Shown in pieces: positions 8,172-16,122 of a stretch of 64,000 bases of DNA. The notes under the pieces were generated by a model. The model worked only from the letters and a program-made list of their open reading frames with translations, was not told where the DNA came from and ran no database searches. Source of the stretch: Sunxiuqinia sp963677175 (lineage in GTDB: Bacteria > Bacteroidota > Bacteroidia > Bacteroidales > Prolixibacteraceae); the NCBI GenBank assembly GCA_963677175.2, contig CAXXES010000004.1, forward strand, positions 496,001 through 560,000, in the 5' to 3' direction. A program made the translations under genes and the position numbers. Each line of letters begins with the position of its first letter. Positions within the stretch are counted from its first letter, which is position 1.

Positions 8172-10729
8172 CAGATAGTCGCATAAATAATAATGGCAGG
8201 CATTGTGCTTATGCCATTTTGACACTTATGTTATTAGTGCCAAAGGTTACTTTTGCCGGAAACCAACAACAAACTTTCGATTTTCGTTATGAAAATGAAT
8301 CGTTGGTTCGTATTGTCAGCCACATTCAAACACAAAGCAATTATCGTTTTATTTATAACAGCAGGGAAATAAAAAAGCAGAATCTGAAAATAAGTATAAA
8401 CCTGGAAGATGCGAGTATTTATGACCTACTTGAATACTTAAAACAAAACTACCCGCTTGATTTTTTAGTAAACAGAAACACCATTTCAGTAGCAGTAAAA
8501 GAAAATAAACAGAACAAATCGATTATTGTAAAAGGCTATGTTACAGACATGAAAAATGGAGGACGGCTTGTTGGTGTTAATATATATAATTTAGAACGGA
8601 ATATTTACTCCACAACCAATAGCGAAGGTTTTTATTCTATCCGCTTACCAACCAATAAAGACAAGCTGTGTTTTCAGCATTTAGGCTATGAAAAAAAAAC
8701 GGTAGCTTTAAATCTTTCTCGTGATTCTGTTCAAAACATTTCTTTAACACCCAGCGAAAACAAACTACCAGAAGTTGTTGTTGGAACCCAAAGAAAGAGT
8801 GTTCAGGCCGACAATTTTAATATCAATACAAATACACTTAGCTTGAATGATGTAAAAAACCAGCCAACCATTGGAGCCGAAAACGATATCCTTAAAATTG
8901 TAGAGTTACTGCCGGGCATCAACTATAATAACAACAATCAGCAGGGATACAGTATAAGAGGGAGTTCCGACGGTGCTAATCTCATTGTTGTCGACCATGT
9001 TCCTATTTATCAGACCAACCATACGATTGCCAACCTGTCAATATTTAGTCAGGATATTATCCGAAATATTAGTATTCATAAAGGGGGGATTCCTCCCACA
9101 TTTGGGGGGAAAGCATCGGCATTAATGCTTATAAATACACGAAACGGCAACACCGATAAATTCAGTATGTCCGGAGGTATCAGTAACATCTCTTCGCGGC
9201 TAACACTCGAAGGACCTATTCTTAAATCAAAACTTTCTTTTTTGATTTCGGCACGTAGAGGAGGGGAAAATCCTTTATCGACTCTGTTTACCAAAGACAA
9301 GAAAATTTACTTTTACGATTTGAATGCTAAAGTTTCGTATAAGCTTAAAAATAATTCTTCATTACTTTTTTCGCTTTATTGGGGAAAAGACAGAGCCTTT
9401 TTTATGCCTGACAAGAGTTTCCATACATTTAATCAGTGGCGAACCAATTTGTATTCGCTACAACTCAACCGGATTAAAAACAGCAAACTATCGACAAGAC
9501 TTAATGGATATTTTAGTTTATATGACTATTCCTATAACCAAGACAAGATGTTTTTAGGAGTGGGTATTTATGATTTTGGAATAGAAAAAGCTTATAATTG
9601 GTATATAACATCGTCGTCAACATTGAATTTAGGAGGACAACTGAAGATTCACTCGTTCTTCAACCCTTTTATACAGTCTAAAAATAAACTTAGTGATAAT
9701 ACGATTTATAATGTATCAACAGAAAGTAGTCTTTATCTTCAGAATGAACGAAAATTGAACAATAAAGTTTACCTGAAAGCTGGTTGCCGGGTTTCCCTTT
9801 TCAATAAGCTGGTTGATGGGCAGTTTTATAATGCACTTTCATCAGACACCGCTACAGTTGGCAAGGTTATATCAAAGACTGGTTCGCATTTTAACTATTA
9901 TTTGACTTTTTTACCTTCACTTGAGTTAAACTACAAGCTCTCGAACCAGGCGTCAATAAAGTTTGCTTATAATCGCTCATCTCAATACTTACATCAATTA
10001 TCCAGCGGAAATACAGAGGGATTAATGTACCGTTTAATCATTCCCTGCAACGACAATATTAAACCATTAATTATCAGTCAGTACTCGATGGGGTTTATGG
10101 CTCAGTCAAATAACTCAACTTACGGGTTTACTGTTGAGTCGTACTATAAGTTTATTAATAACACAATCGATTACCGCGATAATGTTTTCCAAATAGATAG
10201 CGATAATCCAATTGAAAACTATACGCGACAGGGAAAAGGAAACGCTTACGGAATAGAATTCATGCTGAAAAAAGAAAAAGGCCGGTTAAACGGAACATTG
10301 TGTTATACTCTTGCACATTCAGGCAAACGAATAAAGGGTATAAATAACGATAAACGTTACTTATCATCTGATCACATCCCTCACAATTTTTCAATTTCAG
10401 CAGTCTATCGAATAAATAAGAAATTAACACTTCTGGCGGACTTTGTATTGCACTCAGGTAGAAGATATACTGATAATAACTTGTCTTCTCCTGAGCGTAA
10501 TTCTACAAAGTCTCCGGTTTATCACCGGGCTGATTTGGGGATTAGTTATGAACTTAAAAAAACGAAGCGTTTTAATTCGGTTTGGAAATTTTCCATTTAT
10601 AATGTTTACAACCGTCAGAATGCTTATTTTTTATATGGACAGGAAGAGAAACTATCTGGCAATACTAATCTAATCTCATATAACTTATATGATTTCGCTC
10701 CTTCTATTTCGTGGAGTTTTAAGTTTTGA
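8168..10729 (+). CDS. TonB-dependent receptor with N-terminal STN signalling domain
   Basis: This 853-residue outer-membrane receptor begins at a TTG that overlaps the preceding stop codon. After the signal peptide (to about residue 31) comes an STN/secretin-like signalling domain at about 35-105 (ESLVRIVSHIQTQSNYRFIY). A CarboxypepD_reg-like domain follows at about 118-200, then a plug at about 205-320 (LPGINYNNNNQQGYSIRGSS) and a barrel ending in ISWSFKF. The STN domain is the module that contacts a FecR protein, so this is very likely the signal-receiving partner of the FecR at 1619-2581. The ligand is unknown; no metallophore or glycan motif is evident. The protein is shorter than typical SusC proteins. 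Confidence 0.9.
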   Translation: MTDSRINNNGRHCAYAILTLMLLVPKVTFAGNQQQTFDFRYENESLVRIVSHIQTQSNYRFIYNSREIKKQNLKISINLEDASIYDLLEYLKQNYPLDFLVNRNTISVAVKENKQNKSIIVKGYVTDMKNGGRLVGVNIYNLERNIYSTTNSEGFYSIRLPTNKDKLCFQHLGYEKKTVALNLSRDSVQNISLTPSENKLPEVVVGTQRKSVQADNFNINTNTLSLNDVKNQPTIGAENDILKIVELLPGINYNNNNQQGYSIRGSSDGANLIVVDHVPIYQTNHTIANLSIFSQDIIRNISIHKGGIPPTFGGKASALMLINTRNGNTDKFSMSGGISNISSRLTLEGPILKSKLSFLISARRGGENPLSTLFTKDKKIYFYDLNAKVSYKLKNNSSLLFSLYWGKDRAFFMPDKSFHTFNQWRTNLYSLQLNRIKNSKLSTRLNGYFSLYDYSYNQDKMFLGVGIYDFGIEKAYNWYITSSSTLNLGGQLKIHSFFNPFIQSKNKLSDNTIYNVSTESSLYLQNERKLNNKVYLKAGCRVSLFNKLVDGQFYNALSSDTATVGKVISKTGSHFNYYLTFLPSLELNYKLSNQASIKFAYNRSSQYLHQLSSGNTEGLMYRLIIPCNDNIKPLIISQYSMGFMAQSNNSTYGFTVESYYKFINNTIDYRDNVFQIDSDNPIENYTRQGKGNAYGIEFMLKKEKGRLNGTLCYTLAHSGKRIKGINNDKRYLSSDHIPHNFSISAVYRINKKLTLLADFVLHSGRRYTDNNLSSPERNSTKSPVYHRADLGISYELKKTKRFNSVWKFSIYNVYNRQNAYFLYGQEEKLSGNTNLISYNLYDFAPSISWSFKF

Positions 10730-10786
10730 ATAAGAATATTTGTACAGTTCGGCACGTGATTATGTAGACGAAAAAGCGATTATTGG

Positions 10787-11077
10787 ATGATGTTATTGTT
10801 GTTAAGTAATACCACGCGATGCAATCGCGCGGTAGCGGGGTTGTATGACAAGCTCCGCGAACGATATCCCAGCCTGACAGAGGAAGAACTGTATATTTGT
10901 TGCTTCGCCTGTGTGGAAGGCATGAGAAATATGGATATATCCGTTATCCTCAACATATCTTCTGTGAACATGGTGCAAAAGAAACGTTCCGAGATAAGGA
11001 AAAAGACAGGTATGTCTTCGCGCGGCAACTTTCGCAACTTTTTTGATAAGCAACTCTCCAAAAAAATTACGGAATAA
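10787..11077 (+). pseudogene. LuxR-type helix-turn-helix remnant
   Basis: A 96-residue frame contains YPSLTEEELYICC, then MDISVILNISSVNMVQKKRSEIRKKTGM. This is the C-terminal HTH of the TPR/coil-containing LuxR-like regulators common in Bacteroidota. The usual N-terminal signal peptide, TPR and transmembrane parts are missing, and the first ~15 residues are unlike the family. It is therefore best read as a fragment of a larger regulator, although a free-standing mini-regulator cannot be excluded. Its base composition is intermediate between the AT-rich operon before it and the GC-rich block after it. Confidence 0.55.
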
Positions 11078-11337
11078 CAGAGAAAAAAAGCTGACCCTTC
11101 TGTGGCAATCAAGGACTGATTATTAGGCATATAGTTTTCGAAGGCAGCAAAAAAAACCGACCATAACCCTGACCGGGATTGATTTGTGTAAATATAACCG
11201 TGTAACTTTATGCGTAGAATTTTTTTTTAAACATGTCTATGAAACGAGCATCTTTAGTCAACGCAAAAGGAGATGATTAAAGTGCGGGTTCCATCCGCCA
11301 GCAGGGCGGATCATAGAAAATAAACAATTTAATCAAG

Positions 11338-11436
11338 ATGAAAAAGCTACACACATTAATCCTGTTGTTCTCCATTTCATTGGTTTACTTTAAACAAAGG
11401 CGTGAGCCTGACCGGGGAATTTATAAAGTAGCGTGA
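11338..11436 (+). pseudogene. Truncated exported-protein start (signal-peptide ORF)
   Basis: A 32-codon frame begins MKKLHTLILLFSISLVYF, a good signal peptide, and then runs into unrelated sequence and stops. It most likely represents the 5' end of a lost secreted protein gene or a decayed small-protein gene. Just upstream, at about 11293-11311, lies a GC hairpin (ATCCGCC agca GGGCGGAT). Nothing else in 11078-11337 looks coding. Confidence 0.3.
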
Positions 11437-11590
11437 TGAAATTTTATAACCAACCCATAAATTGCAGACAGGCCCTTCTCCCGCCAGGGAGACAAAGCAG
11501 GGTTGACTTGACACCAGTTTTATCACTGTTTAAAAAATCAAAGCTGGGGGATTCAACTTTGAAGGGAAAAAGTTTAACAAATGAAGACGC

Positions 11591-12165
11591 AAGGCTTTGG
11601 GACCAGGCCCCGGAACTTCCGGGCAAAGGTACGAAGCTTCCCGTCCGAAGCACGGAACATCCGGGCCAAGGCACAGAGCTTCGGAGCGGAAGAACAGAAC
11701 AACCGGACCATGATACGGAACTTTCAGCCGGGGAACAGAGCTTGTGGGCTGAAGTACGAAACTTCCGGACCGAAGTACGAAGCTTTCGGCGGAAGCACGA
11801 AGCATCCCGGCTGAAGCACGAAGCTTCCCGACCGAAGCACGGAACGTCGGGGCCGAAGCACGGAACATCCGGGCCAAGGCACAGAACCCCGGGGCCAAGG
11901 CACGGAACTTTCAGTCGGGGAACAGGGCTTGCGGGCCGAAGTACGAAACTTGCGGACCGAAGTACGAAGCTTTCGGTTAAAGCACGAAACATCGGGGCCG
12001 AAGCAAGGAACATCCCGGTCGAAGCAAAGAACTTTGGGGCCAAGGCACAGAACTTCGCGGTGGAGAAACAGAACAACCGGACCAAGATACGGAGCTTGCG
12101 GGTCGAAGCACGAAGCTTTTGGGCGAAGGCCCCGGTTTTCCGGGTTAAAGCAGGGAACGCTTTTT
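11591..12165. repeat. Degenerate 21-bp tandem repeat array
   Basis: About 27 imperfect units of 21 bases (occasionally 20) run through this GC-rich stretch. A typical unit is gaagcacggaacatccgggcc, with positions like ..AGnACGnAnCnTn.. recurring. Because 21 is seven codons, each forward frame reads as heptads such as KAQSFGA or EARNIRA, and a 255-residue frame (11433-12200) stays open throughout. The encoded sequence is low-complexity with no start signal, and the opposite strand is equally open, so I do not call a protein. A second array with the same period but another sequence lies at 50368-50703. Confidence 0.8.
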
Positions 12166-12233
12166 TCAAAGCAGAACGGCTTTCCCTGTCCTGTGAATAG
12201 AAATCTTTTTTGTTTAATATAAATTCAATGATT

Positions 12234-12899
12234 ATGTCAGATTATGTACCCCACAGCGATGCCAAATTTGATATCTGGCAAGCTGCATTAGTAGAAATCG
12301 TGGAGCCGAAATTGATCGACTGGGGCATTTGGCCCGACGATTTCACCGCTTTGCAAACTTCGCAGGGCGCCTGGGCCGTTGCATTCAGCAAGGCCAGTAA
12401 CAAACAGAACCGTACCAGTGCCGACGTGCAGGGCAAAAACGGCGCACGCAAGGCTTATGAGAAAGCCCTTCGGACGTTTGTGTCCGGGTGGCTGTCTTAC
12501 AACAGCAAAGTTGCTGACAGTGACCGCGAACGGATGGGACTGACGGTGAGATCGGACAGCCGCACACCGGTAGCTGTTCCCACAACCCGCCCGACTGCAA
12601 CGATTGATTTTTCAGCGCGGCTGCAGCATACCATTCATTTTGCCGATGAAACTTCCCCGGCCAATAAAGCGAAACCGGCAGGGGTGCATGGCTGCGAGAT
12701 ATGGATGAAAGTAGGCGGGGAGCCCCCAAAGGATGCCTCCGAACTGGTGTATTTGGCCACCGACACCCGGACTCCTTACCTGGCGAACTTCGATGGTGCC
12801 GATGCCGGTAAAATGGTTTATTACTGGTTGCGCTGGATAAACAGCCGCAGCCAAAAAGGCCCTTGGAGCAGTACAACCAGCGCCATGATACCTGCTTAA
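12234..12899 (+). CDS. Conserved Bacteroidota protein of unknown function
   Basis: The 221-residue protein begins MSDYVPHSDAKFDIWQAALV; ATGs at 12228 and 12234 are both possible. The first ~110 residues are helical and contain KNGARKAYEKALRTFVSGWLSYN and the motif SDRERMGLTV. The second half (from about 125) is beta-rich and ends with YYWLRWINSRSQKGPWSS, resembling a fibronectin-III-like or receptor-like beta-sandwich. Proteins of this type recur in Bacteroidota, but I know of no assigned function. There is no signal peptide, so it is probably cytoplasmic. It lies directly after the repeat array and before a REP-like palindrome. Confidence 0.75.
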   Translation: MSDYVPHSDAKFDIWQAALVEIVEPKLIDWGIWPDDFTALQTSQGAWAVAFSKASNKQNRTSADVQGKNGARKAYEKALRTFVSGWLSYNSKVADSDRERMGLTVRSDSRTPVAVPTTRPTATIDFSARLQHTIHFADETSPANKAKPAGVHGCEIWMKVGGEPPKDASELVYLATDTRTPYLANFDGADAGKMVYYWLRWINSRSQKGPWSSTTSAMIPA

Positions 12900-13060
12900 G
12901 CAAGCCGGAAGCCCACAGGCCAACCCGGCTGGAATACAGTGTTACCATCCCGTTTTTAAACTGGGCAGGGAACCTGGAAGAACCATACCAAAATTTCCAA
13001 TAGCGAATATTCAATGTTCAATACCCAATTCACCCTCCCCAACCCCTGCAGACAGGGCTT

Positions 13061-13106
13061 CCCCCTCCCTATTTTCATAGGGAGGGGGTGGCAAGCGCAG
13101 CTTGCC
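13061..13106. repeat. REP-like double palindrome, copy 1
   Basis: A perfect 11-bp stem (CCCCCTCCCTA / TAGGGAGGGGG, 6-base loop) is followed two bases later by a second hairpin, GGCAAGC gca GCTTGCC. A similar arrangement occurs at 14679-14750 with compensating changes in the second stem. This is the organisation expected of REP-type intergenic elements mobilised by RAYT transposases, although no such transposase is in the window. Confidence 0.6.
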
Positions 13107-13145
13107 CGGGGTGGGCCGGCCTGCCGGACTAAATATGGGTAGAAA

Positions 13146-13757
13146 ATGGAAACACACCACTTGTACGATGTTATTTTTAGGTTGAGCACCTTGCCCGAAC
13201 GGCTCACAGACAAGCAATATGTTGACGGGTTGATTGCGGCCATTGATGGGCGGCTGACTATAACCGAACACCGTCACCGGTATTTGCTGTTAAACGCCGG
13301 CCATACTTCCGACTACCTGTACTTTGTAGAGCGGGGCATCGCCAGGGCGTTTTATTTGGATGAAAATGGCGGCCGGGAACTGACCTCCATGATCTGGAAG
13401 GAACAAAGTATTGTCTGTGACCCGGTCAGCTTTTTCCAACGCAAAGCCTCCGATGTCAATATCGAGGTAATGCCGGCCAGCCTGCTGATCTCCATCTCAT
13501 ACCGGCAGTTGGAAGATATTTATAAAGCCTTTCCCGAAGCGGAGGTTTTCAGCCGGTGCATTTCCTTGCAATACGTTTATTATCATGCGCAGCGGGCGCG
13601 CGAGCTCGTCGGCGCTTCTCCCTGGGAACGTTACCGGCGCTTGCTGAAAACACACCCTGGCATTGAGTTAAGCCTGCCCAAAGAAATCATCGCTTCTTAT
13701 CTGAATATTGCTCCGCAAACGCTCGCGAAAATGATCAGGGAGCGGGGGCACCCCTGA
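13146..13757 (+). CDS. Crp/Fnr-family transcriptional regulator
   Basis: This 203-residue protein has a cyclic-nucleotide-binding-like beta-roll at about residues 35-125 (LLLNAGHTSDYLYFVERGIARAFY, then KEQSIVCDPVSFF). A C-terminal winged-helix region lies at about 150-200, with helix EIIASYLNIAPQTLAKMIRE. The classical cAMP-contact Arg-Ser pair and the Fnr cysteines are absent, as in most Bacteroidota members of this group, so the ligand is unknown. The recognition helix is followed by an early stop, giving a slightly short C-terminus. It stands alone, downstream of a REP-like palindrome, and may control the small exported protein at 14260-14562. Confidence 0.88.
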   Translation: METHHLYDVIFRLSTLPERLTDKQYVDGLIAAIDGRLTITEHRHRYLLLNAGHTSDYLYFVERGIARAFYLDENGGRELTSMIWKEQSIVCDPVSFFQRKASDVNIEVMPASLLISISYRQLEDIYKAFPEAEVFSRCISLQYVYYHAQRARELVGASPWERYRRLLKTHPGIELSLPKEIIASYLNIAPQTLAKMIRERGHP

Positions 13758-13854
13758 CTTAGGTGTTTCCTGATCTCCGAGCCGGAATCAAGCCTCTTTG
13801 ACGATTTCTTGTTGCCTCAGGTTAAATGAATTTGTGCACGAAGTTCATTTTTTT

Positions 13855-13937
13855 CTGAACCTGAATTCGGTTTTTTCTGAATCCAGGTTCATTCATTTCT
13901 GAATTTAGGTTCAGGTGTTTCTGAATCCAGGTTCAGT
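13855..13937. repeat. Short 22-bp tandem repeat
   Basis: Four consecutive units of 22 bases begin CTGAAYYYAGGTTC or a close variant, at 13855, 13877, 13899 and 13921. The first is the most diverged, and the region just upstream (gttcatttttttctgaac) appears to be a further decayed unit. The spacing is exact for all four. It lies in a non-coding gap and has no obvious promoter or coding role. Confidence 0.7.
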
Positions 13938-14259
13938 AGAAAGAAAATTGGCTCCACTGCTTTTACAACAGGACAAAAACTGTAAAAAGATGGGGCGTGG
14001 AACAAATCAATCCAGGTTTATTTATTGCGGTGCGGTGGGTCGGGCCGATGGCAGGTTTACCGCTGCCCGGCATGCCCCTGTCTATTCCCCCAAAGCGAAT
14101 ATCGGAAAGCAAAACCTATGGCAACTGGCCCTCTTCCGGCGGGGTTTTCCCGCCAATATGCTTCAGGGTGCCGGTTGGTCCGATGGGTTGCCGGTACAGG
14201 TGTTTCCCGCCAAAGTGGAAGTTTCAAATCAAAATCATTTTTTAAATTTAAATACAAGC
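13938..14259. other. Non-coding gap before the small exported protein
   Basis: Several overlapping frames are open here, but none has a ribosome site or family resemblance. Two loosely similar segments (around 14040-14095 and 14165-14215, sharing GTCCGATGG and TTTCCCGCCAAAG-like words) may be an old duplication. The promoter for the gene at 14260 should be in the AT-rich last 40 bases. Confidence 0.35.
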
Positions 14260-14562
14260 ATGATGAAAAAGTATGCATTAGTTTTAATTGCTGTGGTCAT
14301 GGTATTGACTGCAAGCGCTTTTGTGATTTCAAACAATAGCAAGGCGGAATCGTCCTCCACGTATTGGTTTTTGATGGATGCATCAGGAAAAAGTGTGACC
14401 ACCACCCAGGTGTCCAGCCCGGATGACCTTTGTCCCGAGAAGCTGGAAGACCCTGATTGTGCCCGGGAGTACAATGAAAGCCAAACAGAGATTATTGGTG
14501 GTGTACGCCAGGTAAAAGCTTCGGAAGTGGACAATCACATCGATTTCCGCTCGAAGGACTGA
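14260..14562 (+). CDS. Small exported protein (DUF6520-like)
   Basis: This 100-residue protein starts at tandem ATG codons, MMKKYALVLIAVVMVL, with a clear signal peptide ending near ASAFVISNN. The mature part reads STYWFLMDASGKSV and then a cysteine pair (DLCPEKLEDPDC). The short length, lysine-rich start and YWF/L-D-x-x-G segment resemble the DUF6520 small secreted family of Bacteroidota, whose function is unknown. The two cysteines may form a disulfide, or be substrates of the TlpA-type protein encoded nearby on the other strand. A terminator follows five bases after the stop. Confidence 0.7.
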   Translation: MMKKYALVLIAVVMVLTASAFVISNNSKAESSSTYWFLMDASGKSVTTTQVSSPDDLCPEKLEDPDCAREYNESQTEIIGGVRQVKASEVDNHIDFRSKD

Positions 14563-14566
14563 GCCT

Positions 14567-14598
14567 AAAAAAAGACGCCCTGAAGGGGGGCGCCTTTT
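14567..14598 (+). terminator. Rho-independent terminator
   Basis: A GC stem (ACGCCC / GGGCGC, loop about TGAAGG) is preceded by an A-run and followed by CTTTTGC, immediately after the small exported-protein gene. Flanking A and T runs could let it act on both strands. Confidence 0.7.
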
Positions 14599-14678
14599 GC
14601 TGCTAAACTTAAACCCGGGTGGCAACTCCCCGGGTTTGTTTTTGAGAAGCTGCTACCGGTTGTTATTGACCCGCCCGA

Positions 14679-14750
14679 AGCCCTGCTTGCAGGGCTCCTC
14701 CCTCCTTGCTTTTGCAGGGAGGGAAGGGCAGCGCAGCTGCCCTGGGTGGG
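14679..14750. repeat. REP-like palindrome cluster, copy 2
   Basis: Three adjacent stems occur here: AGCCCTGC/GCAGGGCT (14679-14696), an imperfect CCTCCCT...AGGGAGG stem, and GGGCAGC gca GCTGCCC (14726-14742). Order and loop sequence (gca) mirror the copy at 13061-13106. It lies just beyond the 3' end of the minus-strand susD gene and could also act as its terminator. Confidence 0.6.
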
Positions 14751-14760
14751 TCAAATTACG

Positions 14761-16116
14761 CTATTCCCGGATGTTTTGGGGGATATTGGAAAGTTGGATC
14801 ACATCATCGGCAATAGGTAAGATGTAGTTGGGGCTGTTAGGCTCCAACTGGTAAAACGTTCCGTCCAGGTTGCGGTAAAGGGTTGTTGCGGTAGAAGGCT
14901 CCAGGTTCAGCCGCCTTAAATCCATCCACCGGATGCCGCGAAACAGCAGCTCCTTTCGTCTTTCCATCAGAATTACAGACAAAGCTTCCTGCTGGTCAGT
15001 TACACCCAACGGGCTATAGCTTCCCGTTTCAAACCGGGTAACCAGCAGATCATTTAGTATGTTGATGGCCTCCTCCACCAATCCTTGGCGGGCCAGGCAT
15101 TCTGCTTTGGTGAGGTAACATTCGTCGATGGCCAGCCCGTTGAAGATTTGCAGCGAACCGTCATAGCTTCCTTTAAAAGTATAATTCCCGCTTACCGTCC
15201 GGAACCAGGCCGCTCTGCGGATATCATCCGCTGCATACGAACGAAACAAGGTTGAATCCATAATCAGCCGCGAGCTCGCCAGGGTTGAGTAGCGGGTCAT
15301 GCGACTGTGAAAAATCACTTCGCTGTTATACCGCTCCATCGGGTACGAGGCTTCGGTATTGAGGCTGTTAAAATCAATCAGCTCATAGCCGGCGTCAAGG
15401 GTCCGGTCAGCATATTCCAGGGCCTTGCCGTAATCCTGCATGGTCAGGTACACCCGCGAGAGCAGGGCGCAGGCCGCAGCTTTCACCGGCCGGGTTTTAT
15501 AAGGATCACTTTCCGGAAGCAGTTCCAGTGCATCCAGCAGGTCGGTCAGGATCCGGTTGTAGGTCTCTCTGACCGTTGCCCGGCCAACATGGACGTTCAG
15601 ATCTGAAGTTAAGCGCAACGGGAGCCCGTAGCCTTCGTTGGAGCCGGACTTGTCGTAGGGGGCACAAAACAGTTGTGCCAGCTGGTAAAAAGCATGGGCC
15701 CGGTGAAACAGGGCACTGCCTTTCAGCTGGTCCCACCGGGCAGGCTCAGCGGACGGATCGAGCTCCGCCAGCCCTTCCAGCACATAATTGGCATAAAAGA
15801 CCTGTTGGTAGCGGTTGTTCCAGTCAATGGAAACGGAGCCTTCCCAAATCGCTTTGGCCCAGACATAGCCGTTTTTCATATACGGGGAAGACAAGCCGTT
15901 CCAGCGGTCAAACAGCATATAATAACCGTCCGATGACAGCTCGCCCATGCCGGGTAGGTTGGCATTGTGGACCTCAAAATAATCGAGCATGGCCTGCAAG
16001 TCGTCCAGGGTGGATGGAACGACCAGTTTTTTATCCGGTTTGCTGTCCAGAAAGTCGTCGCCGCAGGCCAGCAGGCCCAGTAAAAACAGGAAGAATAATG
16101 GTGTTAAGTATCTCAT
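14761..16116 (-). CDS. SusD/RagB-family surface lipoprotein
   Basis: This 451-residue protein begins MRYLTPLFFLFLLGLLACG. The cysteine at about 18 fits a lipobox, so it is a lipoprotein, normally displayed on the outer face of the outer membrane. The body is TPR-rich as in SusD proteins, with diagnostic segments LLSRVYLTMQDYGKALEYAD and KECLARQGLVEEA-like helices. The end is ILMERRKELLFRGIRWMDLRRLN. It caps the SusC transporter and delivers ligand to it. It follows the susC stop by 6 bp on the minus strand. No glycan-degrading enzyme is nearby, and the upstream TlpA-fusion suggests a peptide or metal-related substrate rather than a polysaccharide (inference). Confidence 0.93.
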   Translation of the reverse strand: MRYLTPLFFLFLLGLLACGDDFLDSKPDKKLVVPSTLDDLQAMLDYFEVHNANLPGMGELSSDGYYMLFDRWNGLSSPYMKNGYVWAKAIWEGSVSIDWNNRYQQVFYANYVLEGLAELDPSAEPARWDQLKGSALFHRAHAFYQLAQLFCAPYDKSGSNEGYGLPLRLTSDLNVHVGRATVRETYNRILTDLLDALELLPESDPYKTRPVKAAACALLSRVYLTMQDYGKALEYADRTLDAGYELIDFNSLNTEASYPMERYNSEVIFHSRMTRYSTLASSRLIMDSTLFRSYAADDIRRAAWFRTVSGNYTFKGSYDGSLQIFNGLAIDECYLTKAECLARQGLVEEAINILNDLLVTRFETGSYSPLGVTDQQEALSVILMERRKELLFRGIRWMDLRRLNLEPSTATTLYRNLDGTFYQLEPNSPNYILPIADDVIQLSNIPQNIRE

Positions 16117-16122
16117 AATTAA

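Noticed and set aside
11433..12200. 255-residue forward frame across the 21-bp array as a real protein
   Set aside because: It has no ribosome site, extreme repetitive composition and equally long frames on the other strand; the repeat itself explains the openness.
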